From positions 5,340,535 to 5,404,534 of the forward strand of contig NC_020169.2 of assembly GCF_000224145.3 (NCBI RefSeq): a DNA stretch of 64,000 nt. The letters run 5' to 3'. Positions within the stretch are counted from its first letter, which is position 1. The number at the start of each line of letters is the position of its first letter. The DNA is from Ciona intestinalis. Lineage: Eukaryota > Chordata > Ascidiacea > Phlebobranchia > Cionidae. Below the pieces are notes generated by a model. That model saw only the letters and a list, made by a program, of their open reading frames with translations, was not told the DNA's origin and made no database searches. This document shows, in pieces, positions 1 to 11,735 of the stretch. Both the position numbers and the translations under genes were made by a program.

Positions 1-1131
1 TTTGTTGTACATGATACGTACGGGATATATAAGAGGTCACGTTGAGATATTTAGAAATTAAATTTGGATGATGTCCATTTGTTAATATCAGCTTCAAATA
101 TTGCAAAGCAAGGTCGAACCGGTTTGCGCCGGATTAAACCGGTTTTACGCTGTTTGGGGCGGTCAAATCAATATGGCTTTACTAAAATTGAAGATTGCGT
201 GTGTGCAAATGTTTTTTTGTAAAATGATTGAGATTGTAACTCGTTGTTGGATGCCGGTTGCTACGGATGTGTGTTTGACCCAACCCTTATGTGTCGTCGT
301 AACAGTTGCTACGAAAGTAATGTGAATAAAATTCGTGTGGGCGGAGGCATTATGACGACACATGAAGCGTGACGACGTGCGAAAATTACTGTGCTAGGCG
401 CAACAGCATCGTAGTGACCTTGAGTACGTGAAGTTGACTTATTCGCTCGTGATAATGTGGTGTTATTGGCTAGCACGATGTTTCCGCTTTCTACAATGGA
501 CCCGTTTATCTGTGTTGTTTTAGGCGGGACAACAAAGCATACCACGTGCCCGGTAAAGAACATTCTTATCAAGGCCTCAATCCTCAAGAACAATAGCAAT
601 CATTGGCCTGAGAACCTGCGTTGTGACAGCCGTGTATTCTAAACAATGTCGTCTATTCAAAGGAATGAACCATGACAGAATTTTAGGTGCGACATTTATG
701 CAAAGAATTGATGTACCGATACTACACAATAACCGATACTACACCGGAATGGTTGAAATACTTTAAATGTTTTTAACGATTCCTAAGACTCAAATAATGC
801 ATTGTGACAACGACAGTTGCAGCGAACGCTTTGTTGGTGTTGTTTGTTACGTAACAAGCCATTCCATTCGTGAACTCGTGTGGATAATAGGTGGAAACAA
901 TAGCGATCTTTCTACCCCGCTATCGACTGCGGCTTGTGGCAATCAGTGGTTTATAGGAAGGAGCGGCGAGTATAAAACACATGGTTTCACATGTGGCCAT
1001 GTAAGCTATACTTGTCTATTATTAATGGCAACTACTCAAAAACGGGAATGGCAACATGAGAAGTACTTGGGAAACCCCTATGTATAGTTTATTAGGTGAA
1101 TATATTGTCCGAAACAGAAAGTGCATCTTAC
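1..1131. other. No recognised exon; PKD gene continues to the left
   Basis: No exon was recognised here on either strand. The protein kinase D reading frame leaves the last identified exon at 1132 in phase 1, so this stretch is intron or holds a fast-evolving linker exon that cannot be told by eye. PH and kinase domain exons must lie outside the window. Open frames on both strands lack splice-flanked, family-like sequence. Confidence 0.5.
117..144. promoter_or_regulatory. Paired AACCGGTT sites (Grainyhead/CP2-like)
   Basis: Two perfect AACCGGTT octamers lie at 117-124 and 137-144, exactly 20 bp apart, about two helical turns. AACCGGTT is the established core bound by Grainyhead/CP2 family factors. 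Regulatory function is inferred from motif and spacing only. The site would lie inside the protein kinase D gene. Confidence 0.35.
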
Positions 1132-4100
1132 TTTTGGTTTCTTCCTCTGGGCAATTGGCGGGAACTTCATTTTTACATCGTTTGTGGCAGTTGAATTTGC
1201 AATCTGTGTATAAAGAGTTTTAAATAGGGTCAAGTAATGGTTACATATGGACCATACCTTTGCATTGAAGGCCTTGCTTGAAAAAACCTTTAAGAAGCTT
1301 CTTGCAGTGCATGCAGACTGTAGGTCGTGTGTATGTGTGCACCTGTCGTACAGAAATAATTTGTTTGCCAAGTTCTGTGTGCGTGTGTAGCGTGGTCCCT
1401 GTTTTGTTGGTTCGGTCCGCTCACCTGAAAAGTGTGGGGAACACGTATCGCCGGTGATCGCTCCATCCAAAGCGGGCGGCAAGAGTAAGTTCGACTCGAT
1501 CTCTGCGAAGGATGTAGACTAACCACCTGGTGAATGTGTACGAGGTTTGAATTAGCACGGTTGGTTGGCAATGTATAAGCGAGGCTTACCGCTATATACA
1601 CACTCAGACAGAATGGTGAAGGGCTGCAGAAAATCACCTTAACTTGCGACTTACCATGTTATGGTTCATTACTTTCAAGTGAATTGTAAAAATGCAATTG
1701 AAATTTGCTTATGCTTATACCAGTACTACCACATTAGAAAGATTTTAGTTCATTTCTAGACAGTGAATTGTAAAAAAATGGAGGTATTGAATTGTTGAAC
1801 ATATACCACAGTGAATAGAGGTTCAAGCTTGCCATGCAAAATACAGCAATAAACTAACTCCGCCGCATCATATTACACCAATGGTAAGCCGTATGTAAAA
1901 AGTAATATACGACAAGTTATTTCCTTACCGAGGAAGCCACAGAATCTTGCAAGGAGAGCGTGGAACCACCGTTCCAATTTGTTTGCAGCGATGTTGACAC
2001 GGATGCTTTTCGTTTACGAACTAACGTGCAATCATTAGGGATTTTGTAAGCACATCGTTTGTGGTAATTCTGCCCACAACCTGTAGAAATCGGTTACAAC
2101 TTTAATATTGCAAGTTTAACACAGAAATGATAAAACACGGAAGGTAGACACGAAACGCACTTTTCTGTTGGCTGTTAAGCTCATATTATTAAAAAGATTC
2201 AGACATGTGTACATAAGTACATTTAAAATTGATTGAGTATTAGTATAACCTTCAATCTTCATAAAGAATATACCGAAAACCTTATAATATCTGTCACCAG
2301 AAACTACATAAACTATTGCACTCTATATCACATTTGAACAACATACGCACATAATTAGTCAATAGACTTCCCACAGGTTTCGATGCGTTCTGTTTTACAT
2401 GTTCTATCACTAAGCGGTAATTACCGTGTGGTCAAAAATTACCCAACTGCTAGCGTTTTCGTACCGGCACGCACACAAATAAAGAGACGTTAATTGGAAA
2501 ATACCGGGTTTTCCGTCGGTTTAAGACGCGCAGAGACATTTTGTTGTAAATACTTACCGTCACAACGAAGTCCTTGTCGTACTATCCCCCATAGCATTTC
2601 ACCACAATAGTCACAGAACGCTGGTGATCGGTAGGAATGCACAGATAAAGTGTGAGGGCGTATTTTCATGTTTTCATCACCAAACTCGGCTGCAAAGAAG
2701 AAATTGTCCATCTAGTTTTGCACTACAAGGGAAAATACTAAACAAATTGACTTGTAAAAACTACATGGTACAGTGGCTTAATTTGCGCCAATCGATTTAC
2801 AAATTGCAACAGCTGTGAATCATGTAGTGACATTATAACAACAAAACGGAGCGCAGTGAATAATTGTAAACGGCCTATTCGAACTGGCCTCGTTTAATTT
2901 AAATGTATGAGCTCATAGAGTATTTACACTATGATATCACGCCTGCACACGGTTGGCGTGACAGACTGGGAGTTAAAATTAATTGAGATTCCGTGGCTTA
3001 AACTAGAAGAGAGGCAATTATGGCAGTCTGTTGTTTAGTAGGCCATTAACTTAACCGCCTTGTATTTCACGACTAGAGACGCAGAGGCCAGCGCATAGCT
3101 GAGCACGCCTTTGCGTAAGCGGCAGTAAAAGATTTACTGCGCCAGTATAACCAGCCGTATATGGCCTCAGGCATATTGTGTACTGGCCACATATGGTTGA
3201 ATACTCCAGCCATAGAATGCTCACTGACATTGTGATTAAGTTTACAACCGGGGCTGTTGTAAAACGCACAAGAAAACAACACACTAATAAGTTAATTAAA
3301 GAAGTAATTAAGTCGTTTGGTTTTATCCCATAAGACCATTACCATAGCAATTTCAGTGACAAAATAAAGAAACATCCTACACAAAAACATAAAACCTAAC
3401 CTAATAACGAATGCTTATGCCTTATGCCATTCATTAGAATCCAATTTGTAAATGTTAATTTAAGTCATTCTGCAAGGTATATGAGTTTCATCCTATGCAA
3501 TTAGTTTTAATTCTAGAGCAGCCAAGTTGAAATGGTAACTACTATGTGGTTACATGAGTTTATCATTGTGCAAACAAAGTTTAAAATCTATGACACAAAA
3601 TGATTCACATGTTTAACATTTCTAAAACTGCTTACTTACAACATGGGTGGTAAACAAATTCTTTTAAAGGCATTTAATTTGCATGCTTTTAGTGAAACAT
3701 ACACTGCATTTACTATTTAGTTGGTACAACAATAACGTAAAACTACATACAAGGGACAGTAAAGTTTAATGGGTTAAATGGAACAGTTTAATAGGCTAAA
3801 TGGAAGGCTAACATTTCAATGATTCAATTAATAAAAATTGGACCAAGTCTGGCCTAACTACCAAGTTGCTTTGCATTCTATAGGACCTCAACCATACAGA
3901 ATAATGAATTGAATAGCAAAAGAATAGAATGCAAAGTTTTCAAAGCAGAAGTATGTGTCTTTAACATTGAAAAATATTTAAAACAAAGCGGTTACAGTCA
4001 AATGCTTCAGTTGGTGATAACTTACAATCTTACATGAAACCACAATGTTTAAAGTTAAAAGTGTATGCAACTTACAACGAAAACACAATAGGCGAAAACA

Positions 4101-4938
4101 GCATTTCTCAGCTGGTATAACTTACATGAAAGCACGATTTCAATGAGAGACCCTTCTCTTACATCCTCGGGTGACTTGACAACTTGTAAGATGTTATCGG
4201 AAGTAGGATGGTGGTGGAAAAGGTAGATTTGTTGCGCCAACCTTAGACATATTTGAGCTTGGGGAAACTGTGACGAAAAATGCATTTCATTGAATGACCA
4301 GAAATTGAAAATTATGACAAGTTTTTTGGTTATTTATTTTTAACAAGATTTGAACTTTTGACACAGGATTCTTAACTTTGTCGTAAAAAAATGATAAATT
4401 TTAATGCTTCCTGATAGAATTATTGGTATTAGGAAGTCAAAGGTGTACCACTGTTACCACATAGTAAACATAAGATCACTTTCAATTTTAGGAGTAAAGA
4501 GTGACTATGAAAAAGATAACCTTTCGGTATCATTGACGGTATGAATTATTAAATTTTATGTTAACACCATGTTAATTGGAAGAATTGTAGAAATAAAAGC
4601 TAAGATAATAACATAGTGATAGTTTTTAAATAGGCATGATTAGGTGAAAACTTACATATATTGGGCTGAAAGAGAGACTGTATCAATAATTTATGCCATT
4701 ATTTAATCATAGATTAAAGTCGTAGACAATGAGTTGTATTCACACAACATAAGAAACATCACACCTGTTTTTCAAGCACGGCAACAGCTGCTTCTTTTAA
4801 TGCAGTAACGGACAGTTCAGCTCGACGGATAGCAACAGGCTCTCGGTGGAATCCGATTTGAAAATGGAATTCTAACACGGACTCCGAAGATATTGATTCT
4901 TCAGTAATGATTGTAGTTTGACGATCGTTGGAAAACAT
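1132..4938 (-). CDS. PRKD: Protein kinase D (PRKD), N-terminal half, partial
   Basis: Serine/threonine kinase acting downstream of diacylglycerol and PKC. Seven exons on the minus strand: 4765-4938, 4126-4267, 2558-2689, 1929-2080, 1425-1502, 1258-1342, 1132-1203. All junctions are GT-AG and phases close, giving 278 codons. Exons 1-2 carry the N-terminal ubiquitin-like region ([11 protein letters not shown], then [15 protein letters not shown]). Exons 3-4 carry C1a ([18 protein letters not shown], then [17 protein letters not shown]). Exons 5-7 carry C1b ([22 protein letters not shown], then [10 protein letters not shown]). The zinc-binding His and Cys are in place in both fingers. The ATG at 4938 is the first in frame; an in-frame TTG lies seven codons upstream. 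The N-terminus is shorter than in vertebrate PRKD1/2, lacking the proline/serine-rich leader. Introns range from 54 bp (1204-1257) to 2.1 kb. PH and kinase domains are outside the window. Confidence 0.93.
3838..3912 (+). repeat. Short dispersed repeat copy, diverged
   Basis: Family core: GGGCCAA...CTGGCCTAAATCC, then a CATGG...GACCTCA part, ending near ATAGAATAGAA. This copy keeps TCTGGCCTAA and GGACCTCAACCATA. It lies in a protein kinase D intron. Confidence 0.5.
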
Positions 4939-6081
4939 TTCCACGCCAACATTGAACAATGATCACGATTTAAATAAAATGGCTAAATAAAACCATACAA
5001 AAATAGAAAAATACTGAAACAAAAAGCTTCATTTAATAATGATAATAATACAGTTAATAAATGTGAAATATACATTAAACATTCATTTCATAAAATACAT
5101 ATATGTAATAACTATTTAATTAGGTTATTGGGACAATTTTTCATTTTGTACCTTTTTTACTCAAAAACACTAAAACAGTTTTCTATATTAAAACAGATTT
5201 ACTAATATGGTACTAAAATATTCAAAAACTCTGTTTTTTATTAAATATGAATAATAAACAATAAATTTAAGGTAAGCAACGCTTTTTTAAATATGTAACT
5301 TGTGTAAGTTTATGGAGGTATCAATACAACTAGGGAAATAGCTCGGTATGGCCTTGTAAGCTTAACATCCTCCTTGGTTGTAATAACTTGTCGGCTATTT
5401 ATTAACTTTTAGTTTTGCTGAGAAGCCAACAACACAACAACTGGGTGCTTATACTTGTTAACAAACGACTTAACTACCCTAAGTAAATGATTCCAGTTAG
5501 TCAGGAAGTTTGTGTATACGGCTACTCGCAGCTCGCACGACGCAGAATGAAAAACAAGCAAACTTTTCTCGTATTGGCCGTACAGACTATGCACGATAAC
5601 TGGCGACGAGATCACACCGTAGCGCCACTTCCTGTTGCTCTTTTCTCCCTGAATCTGTGTAATAAAATACACCAGACATGCTTACTACGGGATGTAATAT
5701 AATACTGTAACAGAGTCGCTAAGAGTATGTACGTAACTTTGAAAAATACTTCGTATAGCAAAGTGCTTCCGATTGTAAATTTAAAGTTACAACGGCTGGA
5801 AAGTGTCACCTAAATTGTACATGACGTTTCTGTCTTGCACATGAGTGAAAAAAGCTTTCTGTACCGGCACTATTCTGGGAAATATGATCAAATCGTCCTG
5901 CCCAACCCAGTGTCCCATCCTTTACAGGCATAAACACTGACGTAATGTTTTGAACGTCACAATAAAATATGGTACCCGCCACTGGAGTGTGACGAGACAG
6001 CTAGTAATTGTTACGTTGCGGTAGATTGGATTTGGCACACATTTGGGGAATGTTTTTGTAAGCAAAGACAAAAATGCATAA
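4939..6081. other. Divergent spacer: PRKD and TSSK promoters
   Basis: Head-to-head spacer between protein kinase D (minus) and the TSSK-like kinase (plus). A minus-strand frame of 87 codons at 5409-5672 follows a good acceptor-like stretch (ATTTTATTACACAG) and is followed by AATAAA on its own strand. It matches no family I recognise and could be an orphan exon or chance. Upstream of the kinase are TGACGTAA at 5938-5945 and a second TGACG half-site on the opposite strand near 5955, both CRE-like. The rest is AT-rich and unremarkable. Confidence 0.4.
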
Positions 6082-7035
6082 ATGGGAAGAATAAACAACT
6101 CTGTGGTCCCCAGCGACGATGAAATACTTAGTAAAAGAGGTTATAAATTGGACCGTGTTCTCGGAGAAGGCAGCTATTCAAAAGTAAAGTCCGCGCTATG
6201 GAAAAAACCTGGTAGTAACGAAACTTTGCAAGTTGCTATCAAGATAATTAATCGTACAACTGCCCCGCAAGACTTTATTGAACGGTTTTGGCCGCGAGAA
6301 CGAGATTTAATGGAAGTTTTGCAGCATGATAATGTCATTCAGATGTTTGACATATTTTCTGAAGCCAACAAAATTTACATGTCGCTAGAAAGGGCGACAC
6401 ACGGAGACCTATTAGATTACGTCCAATTAAAAGGTCGCCTTGGAGAACAAGAAACTCACAAGTATTTTTCGGAGATGTGTAATGGTATAAAGTACCTACA
6501 CGGACTACAAATCGTTCATCGAGATTTAAAATGCGAAAATATGCTTCTAACTGCACAAAACTCGATAAAAATTGCCGATTTTGGTTTCGCAAGAAAAATG
6601 TCTAAAAGCGAAATAAGTAAAACGTTTTGCGGCAGTGCAGCGTATGCAGCTCCTGAAGTTCTAAGGGGAGTACCTTATGAAGGAACTTCATCTGATATCT
6701 GGAGCCTCGGGGTTATTTTGTTTATCATGGCATGCGCGCTTATGCCGTTTCGGGACACCAGTCTTTCAAAAATTCTGAAGGATCAGAAAAATACGCCCAA
6801 TTTCCCGGAAAAACATAAACTCAATAAGCGGTATTGTCATCTCGTTACCAATATACTAAGGTACGACTTGAAAAAAAGATTTAGCCTACAAGATATATTA
6901 CATCACGATTGGCTGACAACTATATATAACAAACCAAGGCCAGACCCGTCTGTTAGCTCAACAGATTCAGGAATTGAAAGCGACAGATCTCTTTCTATTA
7001 TATCGTCAGAATTATCAGAACTATGCCCATCGTAA
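6082..7035 (+). CDS. TSSK: Testis-specific serine/threonine kinase (TSSK-like)
   Basis: Intronless 317-residue protein kinase of the TSSK branch of the CAMK group, kinases typical of late sperm development. Glycine loop GEGSYS at residues 28-33, ATP lysine K54 in VAIK, catalytic HRDLKCEN with D148, DFG at 166-168, and activation segment ending KTFCGSAAYAAPE (180-192). The last is near-diagnostic for TSSKs, as is SDIWSLGVILF. After the kinase domain there is only a short serine-rich tail (SSTDSGIESDRSLSIIS). The first ATG, at 6082, gives a normal-length N-terminus. A single exon is usual for several TSSK genes and suggests an ancient retrocopy. The stop lies 29 bp from the stop of the convergent TRM10 gene, so the 3' ends must overlap or be very short. 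The exact orthologue (TSSK1/2/3/4/6) is not settled by eye. Confidence 0.92.
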   Translation: MGRINNSVVPSDDEILSKRGYKLDRVLGEGSYSKVKSALWKKPGSNETLQVAIKIINRTTAPQDFIERFWPRERDLMEVLQHDNVIQMFDIFSEANKIYMSLERATHGDLLDYVQLKGRLGEQETHKYFSEMCNGIKYLHGLQIVHRDLKCENMLLTAQNSIKIADFGFARKMSKSEISKTFCGSAAYAAPEVLRGVPYEGTSSDIWSLGVILFIMACALMPFRDTSLSKILKDQKNTPNFPEKHKLNKRYCHLVTNILRYDLKKRFSLQDILHHDWLTTIYNKPRPDPSVSSTDSGIESDRSLSIISSELSELCPS

Positions 7036-7064
7036 CGATTAAAATCAACAGCAACAAAAGGGTT

Positions 7065-9919
7065 TTAAATTTCTGATTTATTTTCAGTGTCTGATGTTTC
7101 GGGTTTTTGCAAATCTTTTATTTCTGTCTTTTCCTCAATGGAAGCAGGTAGTTTTTTGGGTGGAATGACTTTTAAAATAGCAGTTTTCCAATCCTGTAGT
7201 TTTAGGTATGCGAGAAGAATTTCAAAAACTGCAAAGTAATAAAAATATTGTTACATTAATAGTAGAAAGCATGTAAGCTTATGCCTATTGTAGTATATAT
7301 AAATTACTCTTTAACAGAGCGCATAATATACAGTTTAACAACCTTTTTTGTGGCTGTGTACCATCTTTTCTTACAGGTTACCATGTATGGTACATTGTGG
7401 GTGATTAGTTTTTGATGATTATAAAGAAAATAAAACTGTAAATTTTCTACAGAAACGTTTAGTTTAAATTTTATAGTAGCTTTACCATGATTGACAGTTA
7501 ACACTTTTCTAGTTTTGATATCAATATTTTCATCAAGTGGCAAGCGTGCTGTGGGAATTCCTTTCTCTGTGCATAGTTTGTGACAGAGACCCTGGATAAT
7601 GACATATAAGAATTGAAATTTTTGGAAAGCAGTAGCAAAAAGTAAACTATTTATAGCACAGAAGGGAAGGGAAAGTAGCAATGAATCTGACAGCCAATTA
7701 AAACACGCGAAGGGTAAAAACTACCTCAAAAAAATTTCAAATAAAGTCATAGCCGCTAAACCCATTGGAAAAAGTGTAGTTAAATGTAAAGGTTTCAACT
7801 GTGATCCTTTTTTAAAAATCATTTTGTGGCCATATCCTGTCTTTTCGTTTTAAATGGTTATTAATCTTTGCTACCGAAATCAAAGACACAAATGATTGAA
7901 TGTAGCTAGCTTTATCCTCCCATGGTTGGAAACCACAGTCATTATACCACGGGTGTTCTGTTTTATGCACCTCGTGCCAGCTTACAAGTTACCAAGTATA
8001 TAACTTAATGATATATACATATTATAATTATATACATATTATCACCTTTTCATGATTATGATCCACTAGCCCACCTATCACGTAAACTTTTCCATGTTCA
8101 ATGTTACTCAACACATTATCTGATTCCGCTGTCAGATATACCAGATCTTCTTTCTTAAACCTCTCCAGAATATCAGCATCAAAATGCATGTCCCAGTTTT
8201 CATGAGATGGATCCAAACAAGCCTTGAGCTTCCCTTTTAAACCACATAAGTGGTACTGCCATAAAAATAAATGCAGCATGTCAATTACCACTCGCATACA
8301 TTACATTAGAGGTGCAACTATAGTATTATACTGTTCATAAATTACAATATGACAAAATCAACGCAAGTAATATAATAAACAGTTATTTTCTAAGCTTGGA
8401 TTACTTCTGTATGTTTGTCACGAATTCTCTTACCATATTTAGGTGTGGCAGCTACAATTTTAATGAGCAAAGTTTTTGTTTTCTCTTTTTCTTCTGCTAT
8501 TTCATTAGATTTGTAATAAGCCCTAATACTCGCATTGTCGCATACTACTTAAAAGATTTTTATCACATTTTAGTTGTTCAACCATAGCTGTTGAACAACT
8601 GATACAACATACAAATGTATAGAAGGGTGGGGGAAGATGGGACACCTTTAGCACGTAATAACCAAATATTTAGATTGTGTTTTAAACAATTAACAACGGT
8701 ATATGGGAGTCGGGAGGATACAGTTCTATGATTATTTGAATTTCCTTTGTTTGCTACCAAATGTGACGAGAAAATAGAACGAAAAGGTGTCCCATCTTTC
8801 CCCACTACATGTATAGTGTATTCCCCACTTTCCCCACTACATGTATAGTGTATTCCCCACTACATGTATAGTGTATGTTATTAGAGCAATTTGACATCTA
8901 GATTCAATACATACCTGTACAGGGCAGGATGACCTTCTATTTTCCTTATAACTCCAAGCAATTTGCTTTCCAAGTTTCCCAAGATCCCTGATGGTCATTA
9001 TGTCATTGAAACTCGCATCTATAGCAACGTGATAATGACTTTCAAAGTTTTCAGTTGTCGTAATTTTTTCCAGTTTTCTCTTTTTTGTTCCGTTCAGTTT
9101 ATTTCTTTCTTTGTAAATAAGTTTTCTCTTCTTGCGGTGTTCTCTGTAGATAAATGATGTCAAGCCTTATGTTATCAATGTTTGCAACAATACAAGCTAA
9201 ATAACAAATTAGCATAATGATATATACCTACTATCAAAGTCAATGCATTTACGGGTAATCCGTTTTATTATTACTGAAAAGGTGTTTATTTAAAAATTAA
9301 TGTGTTCATTTAAATTTATTTAAAAATTGGGTGTTATTTAAAAAACCTTATAACATTCGTACTTTATTGTCATAAGAAGCTTAGATTGCAATTTGCAGTC
9401 TTCTTTAAACACAAAATAATGAAAACACACAATATGACTTAACAACATGCTGTTTTACAGCTGTTGTTTTGTCGCTACATCCTGTCTTTCGTTTAAAATA
9501 TTTCTAAATCTAATTGAAGAGACAAATAAAGTTATAATTACTATTACATACTTTCTTTCATCTGCACTTTCAAGCCACTTGACTTGTTTGTTTATTTTCT
9601 TTTTTTGATTCTTGGATATTGTATCATCCGCAAGTAAGAGTCTCAATTCTTCTAAAGTTTTATCTGAACATAAATTAAACTGTTTATAAATTTAACATTT
9701 ATGCCTAAATTTGCTACAGCATATTAGAAATTAAATGACAAAATGAAGTTAAGTTTTTGTAAATACTTGCAAATAAGATATAAAATAAATGACAAAACAG
9801 TTTAAGTTTGTATAATTAATTTTATAGAAAATACTTTGGTATTTATGCTTTAATAGAACACTGTCGTCGTCTTCTTCAACATTCTTTGTTTTCTCTTCTA
9901 AATTCTCTGCTTCCGTCAT
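7065..9919 (-). CDS. TRMT10A: TRM10-type tRNA guanine-9 methyltransferase
   Basis: SPOUT-fold methyltransferase that modifies position 9 of tRNAs using S-adenosylmethionine. Six minus-strand exons: 9835-9919, 9552-9663, 8915-9143, 8046-8255, 7486-7591, 7065-7228. All are GT-AG and phases close to 301 residues. The lysine/arginine-rich N-terminus (SKNQKKKINKQVKW) is followed by IDASFNDIMTIRDLGKLGKQ and SYKENRRSSCPVQ. Then come KKEDLVYLTAESDNVL, YVIGGLVDHNHEKG, IPTARLPLDEN and RKVLTVNHVFEILLAYLKLQDW, all in the order seen in animal TRMT10A/B. The charged C-terminus ends PETSDTENKSEI. The cytosolic/nuclear A/B form is favoured because no mitochondrial leader of the TRMT10C type is seen. The exon 1 donor could alternatively lie upstream at a GTGTTC in the same phase, shortening an acidic loop. 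The gene lies 246 bp downstream of the AASDHPPT-like gene on the same strand. Confidence 0.92.
7900..7996 (-). repeat. SINE body fragment
   Basis: Minus-strand fragment of the tRNA-derived SINE: the complement carries GTAAGCTGGCACGAGGTG, then GAACACCCGTG. It lies in a TRM10 intron. Confidence 0.6.
8618..8874. mobile_element. Short inverted-repeat element (MITE) with reiterated end
   Basis: Member of the dominant family here: about 200 bp, ends of the form TATAGTAGGGTGGGGGAAGA, then TGGGACACCTTT, and their inverted complement, with TA at the outer edge. This copy's right end carries a tandemly repeated TTCCCCACTACATGTATAGT-type unit (8799-8874, about three copies). It lies in a TRM10 intron. 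Confidence 0.75.
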
Positions 9920-10165
9920 CTTATGAATTGCACCAATAATTTTATACAGACCACGTTTATACCTATGCTTATAATGTAGATATATAATATGATGATTAAA
10001 GGTTTAAGTTATCGTAACAACCAGAAAAAAGAATGAATAAATTTAAAGTTCACACTATGGCATTAACATGAAGGACAATTACAATTAATATACTGTTTAG
10101 TGTTCATCATGTTAACTTTGAAAAATCATGTGTTTAACTATCAATACCGTTAGGTGTTTAGTTTT

Positions 10166-11008
10166 CTAGTATCGTTTAGATTTAAAAGGTTTGTTATAAC
10201 TTTCAATGAACTTCATATCAACTTCATTTGTTTTACACATAGGTTCAGCAATTGACATTATTTCACCAAAAGATAGAATTTTAAAAGACGCCAAACGCTC
10301 ATGGTTTGCAGTTTCGTCATCTCTTGCAACTGTAACACAGTGGTTTTCATCTAGCATTGATTCTTCAAAGACCCAGTTCGGTTGAAGATTTTCTTTAACA
10401 TATAAGCGTGTGTCATTTACAAGTGTTTTAGATAAAGGCGAAGACACTGAAAAACTGAGAGACTGCAAATCATATGTAATACCAGCACCTAAGGCTTTGA
10501 CATAGCTCTCTTTTAAACACCAATGACGGTAAAAAGTTTTCATTTGATCATCTGCGTTTGTTGGTTTTCTGATAGATTTCCACTCGTGAAGGGTGAACTG
10601 GCGATCCATAAGTTTGAAAAACGTATCGTTGTCGCCGTGCTTTTCTCTTACGTCCATAATATCGATTCCAACGTTGTGTTCATTGTGCGCTACCACAGCC
10701 GCATAATCGCCTTGATGACTTGCGTTAAAGTATATCTTATGTACATTGTGGACCACAGGGTCAAGTATTGGCTTTCCCTTTTCAGTTCGTGACAGCTTAA
10801 GATCGTACCATTTGACCCCCAAACATTTGCAGAGAGCATATCTAAGCAAAAGTCGTGCAGACAAGCAAAGCTTTGCGTCGTCTTTGAAATAAAACTCAGA
10901 AATACGGCGGCACTCACTACTCTGAATGCACTGACCAACTAACGTCCAATCTGCTACAGTTGGTGCCCACGCAGCTGAATTAAACGCATATTTACACGAA
11001 GACAACAT
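10166..11008 (-). CDS. AASDHPPT: 4'-phosphopantetheinyl transferase (AASDHPPT)
   Basis: Single-exon 280-residue enzyme that moves the phosphopantetheine arm of coenzyme A onto carrier-protein serines, for example fatty acid synthase and mitochondrial acyl carrier protein. Visible motifs match the Sfp-type animal enzyme: LSRTEKGKPIL, FNASHQGDYAAVVA, VGIDIMDV (metal-binding GxD), FYRHWCLKESYVKALGAGI (the W-x-x-KES-x-x-KA-x-G signature) and WVFEESMLDENHCVTVA. Length is close to the human protein, about 309 residues. The ATG at 11008 is the first in frame. An acceptor-like TTGTTTTAG lies upstream on the minus strand, so a 5' untranslated intron or spliced leader is possible. Nothing appears broken. 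Confidence 0.93.
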   Translation of the reverse strand: MLSSCKYAFNSAAWAPTVADWTLVGQCIQSSECRRISEFYFKDDAKLCLSARLLLRYALCKCLGVKWYDLKLSRTEKGKPILDPVVHNVHKIYFNASHQGDYAAVVAHNEHNVGIDIMDVREKHGDNDTFFKLMDRQFTLHEWKSIRKPTNADDQMKTFYRHWCLKESYVKALGAGITYDLQSLSFSVSSPLSKTLVNDTRLYVKENLQPNWVFEESMLDENHCVTVARDDETANHERLASFKILSFGEIMSIAEPMCKTNEVDMKFIESYNKPFKSKRY

Positions 11009-11735
11009 GATGGTATTTTACCTTTCACAAATTAAAGCGGTTGATTTTCTGGTACCTCTTCGGGATTTCCCTAAAACAATTATGAAACATATTCGTCCCC
11101 AGTAAAATATTCGTGTTTTATAGCTCAAATTTTTTAATGGAAGCACTGCAATGCGACCAATAATGAAACAAACAAGTTATTTACATTCCGAGTCTTCAAC
11201 AGCTTCGTTAATTTTCACGCCGTTGCTGTTGCTGTACTGTATTTAACTATAGTTGTTCTGTATGTTCTATATTTAACTTTCCGAAACTACGTTTTTCAGA
11301 GAATAGACTATATAGGAATTAATACAACTGGAACTGACCGATATGATTAAAATGTAAGCTCCAGTTCATGACATACACTCAAATATAATTGCTGCACAGA
11401 AAGGTAAGTCATATAGTCATGATTTAACCAAAGAGTTTAAACCACATCTTTGATTTAACCGAATTCGCCTGACATCGGTCACTTTTTAATTTAAATCGCT
11501 TCAAATGGGTTACTTAATAATGTATAATTGCCCGCAAAAAACACAACTTCGCGGTAGCATTAATTTGTACAGAAAACGCAGTGTTGGCCTACGAAAAAAA
11601 AACGCCTAACTGAAACAATATAGGTTCAAAAAGACATTGAATACAGTTCGCCGCAAATTATAACTCTTAGAGTTGATCCAGTTTTTAAAGATAAGTTAGG
11701 TTCAATCGCAATCAAAAAATACCTAATTATTTTGT
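11009..11735. other. Intergenic spacer
   Basis: Between the AASDHPPT start and the 3' end of sulfotransferase-like copy A, both on the minus strand. It holds the AASDHPPT promoter by position. No coding frame, repeat or clear motif was seen. Confidence 0.5.
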
